Assembly: GCF_001956045.1 (NCBI RefSeq)
Contig: NZ_MRTH01000013.1
Coordinates: 152,129-216,128, forward strand
Source: Paenibacillus sp. FSL H7-0331
GTDB lineage: Bacteria; Bacillota; Bacilli; Paenibacillales; NBRC-103111
Direction: 5' to 3'
Length of the DNA stretch: 64,000 nt
The notes below the pieces were generated by a model. That model was not told the origin of the DNA and ran no database searches. It saw only the letters and a program-made list of their open reading frames with translations. How positions within the stretch are numbered: position 1 is the first letter of the stretch; every line of letters starts with the position of its first letter. This document shows, piece after piece, positions 63,355-64,000 of this stretch. The position numbers and the translations under genes were made by a program.

Positions 63355-63762
63355 GTGTTAAATATTAAGAATTTCGGTTTAGTAACAGAGAAAGTTACTG
63401 ATTTCACATTAAGTGACTTACAATTTATCTGGGACTTAAAGTATTCCATTGAAATAGATACGGTTTCCTTGTTCGATGTTTATAATAAATCAATATTAGA
63501 CATTAACTTCATTTTAAACACAAAAGAGAAAGCTAAGAAGTACAAGGTATTAATTCGTTTTCATAATTTAGGTAGTCTACAACTCAATGCAGGTGGAACT
63601 GCTATTCAATTAACTGGATTTGAGATCTTGGATATTATGGATAGTGGCTGGGAATCAAGAAAGTATCTTGTAAGAGACTTTGAAAATGAAGATGATTTTA
63701 AATTATATTGCAATGAGATTGAAGTCATATCTATTGAGGAAATCGAATTATGGATTGGATAA
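63355..63762 (+). CDS. hypothetical immunity-like protein
   Basis: 135 residues, acidic, beta-rich: NIKNFGLVTEKVTDFTLSDL, FHNLGSLQLNAGGTAIQLTG, ILDIMDSGWESRKYLVRDFE. No family is recognised. GTG start, GGTG upstream; 33 bp after the previous gene, in the same direction. Confidence 0.55.
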   Translation: MLNIKNFGLVTEKVTDFTLSDLQFIWDLKYSIEIDTVSLFDVYNKSILDINFILNTKEKAKKYKVLIRFHNLGSLQLNAGGTAIQLTGFEILDIMDSGWESRKYLVRDFENEDDFKLYCNEIEVISIEEIELWIG

Positions 63763-63891
63763 AACATCATTTAAGAGAGGGAAACAAAAGATGGTGGAAA
63801 TACTGTTGAAAAGTAGCTAATTTCAATTGTAACGAAGGTAGCTGGGTGTTAAAAGCCCAAATAAGAATGATTAAGACTATGGAGGTTCATG

Positions 63892-63911
63892 ATGAAAGAA
63901 AAACCTTATAC
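63892..63911 (+). pseudogene. gene start interrupted by the insertion sequence
   Basis: TATGGAGG precedes ATG AAA GAA AAA CCT TAT, and the IS left end begins after the sixth codon. The remainder of the gene, if present, lies beyond the window. Confidence 0.4.
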
Positions 63912-64000
63912 TGACCCTGCCCCGAATAGATAGACACATAGAAAACCTCTATAATAAAAGTGGAGGGATATACTATGGGGCAACGGAAGAAGTTTGATAA
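63912..64000 (+). mobile_element. left end of an IS3-family element
   Basis: TGACCCTGCCCCGAATAGAT... resembles the left inverted repeats of the IS3 family (TG...TGCCCC...TAGACA). After a 60-bp leader, GTGGAGGG precedes an ATG at 63975 (MGQRRKFD...), the probable orfA start, cut by the window edge. Confidence 0.6.

Overview
The window looks like chromosomal DNA of a spore-former-type Firmicute, most likely Paenibacillus or a close relative. This rests on gene content (EcsAB, Amj lipid II flippase, YitT, CD3324-family protein, Btr-type AraC/siderophore operon, YcnJ-like CopC-CopD protein, PxpA), on strong AGGAGG ribosome-binding sites, and on frequent GTG/TTG starts. There are no rRNA or tRNA genes and no CRISPR array.

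Layout: 1-2.7 kb, end of a sugar-type ABC binding protein, then a hydrolase/EamA transporter pair. 2.8-6.2 kb (-), an LplT-Aas lysophospholipid repair pair. 6.5-8.5 kb, an AraC regulator divergent from a Gfo/Idh/MocA oxidoreductase. 8.7-12.1 kb (-), a lipoprotein, EcsA-EcsB and a membrane hydrolase. 12.3-16 kb (+), YitT, a HemD-type protein and an ABC-2 exporter. 16.1-17.7 kb, a receiver-only regulator divergent from an Hpt protein that overlaps the Amj flippase gene. 17.9-19.0 kb, a tyrosine recombinase bracketed by two perfect 24-bp sites in inverted orientation. 19.1-21.8 kb, HD-GYP, chemoreceptor and CheW genes. 22-25.8 kb, a TetR regulator with palindromic operators, an NAD(P)-binding protein and two aldo/keto reductases. 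26-29.5 kb, a phosphonate/phosphate-type ABC transporter (phnC-phnE-phnE, with phnD convergent). 29.7-35.8 kb, a 5'-nucleotidase, an orphan DUF4157 protein, an MFS pump, HisC and an esterase. 35.8-36.6 kb, an unidentified structured leader ahead of a CD3324-family gene. 36.8-40.3 kb, PxpA, a hypothetical gene, and a receiver plus Hpt-REC-GGDEF-REC pair. 40.4-46.3 kb, a Fur-boxed siderophore uptake operon with its Btr-like regulator. 46.4-50.1 kb (-), nrdA and nrdB separated by 436 bp of stem-loop repeats. 50.6-52.6 kb, remains of a large kinase-AAA-GAF-LuxR regulator. 52.8-60.7 kb, NikR, DUF2203, CopC-CopD, GGDEF-EAL, MFS, aldo/keto reductase, lipoprotein and DUF6884 genes.

From about 60.7 kb the base composition becomes markedly AT-rich. 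An integrase scrap, a YdcF-type gene, several small immunity-like genes (one broken at an A10 run) and the left end of an IS3-family element follow, which indicates an accessory island.

Recurring themes are c-di-GMP turnover (HD-GYP, GGDEF-EAL, Hpt-REC-GGDEF-REC), two separate Hpt/receiver phosphorelay modules, metal homeostasis (Fur, NikR, copper), and envelope maintenance (Aas-LplT, Amj, Ecs). The most unusual structure is the recombinase cassette. Its two inverted sites are each preceded, exactly 2 bp outside, by a -10-like hexamer. A + strand terminator lies near the far end of the gene. Together these look like a self-inverting switch that connects the recombinase to one of two flanking promoters.
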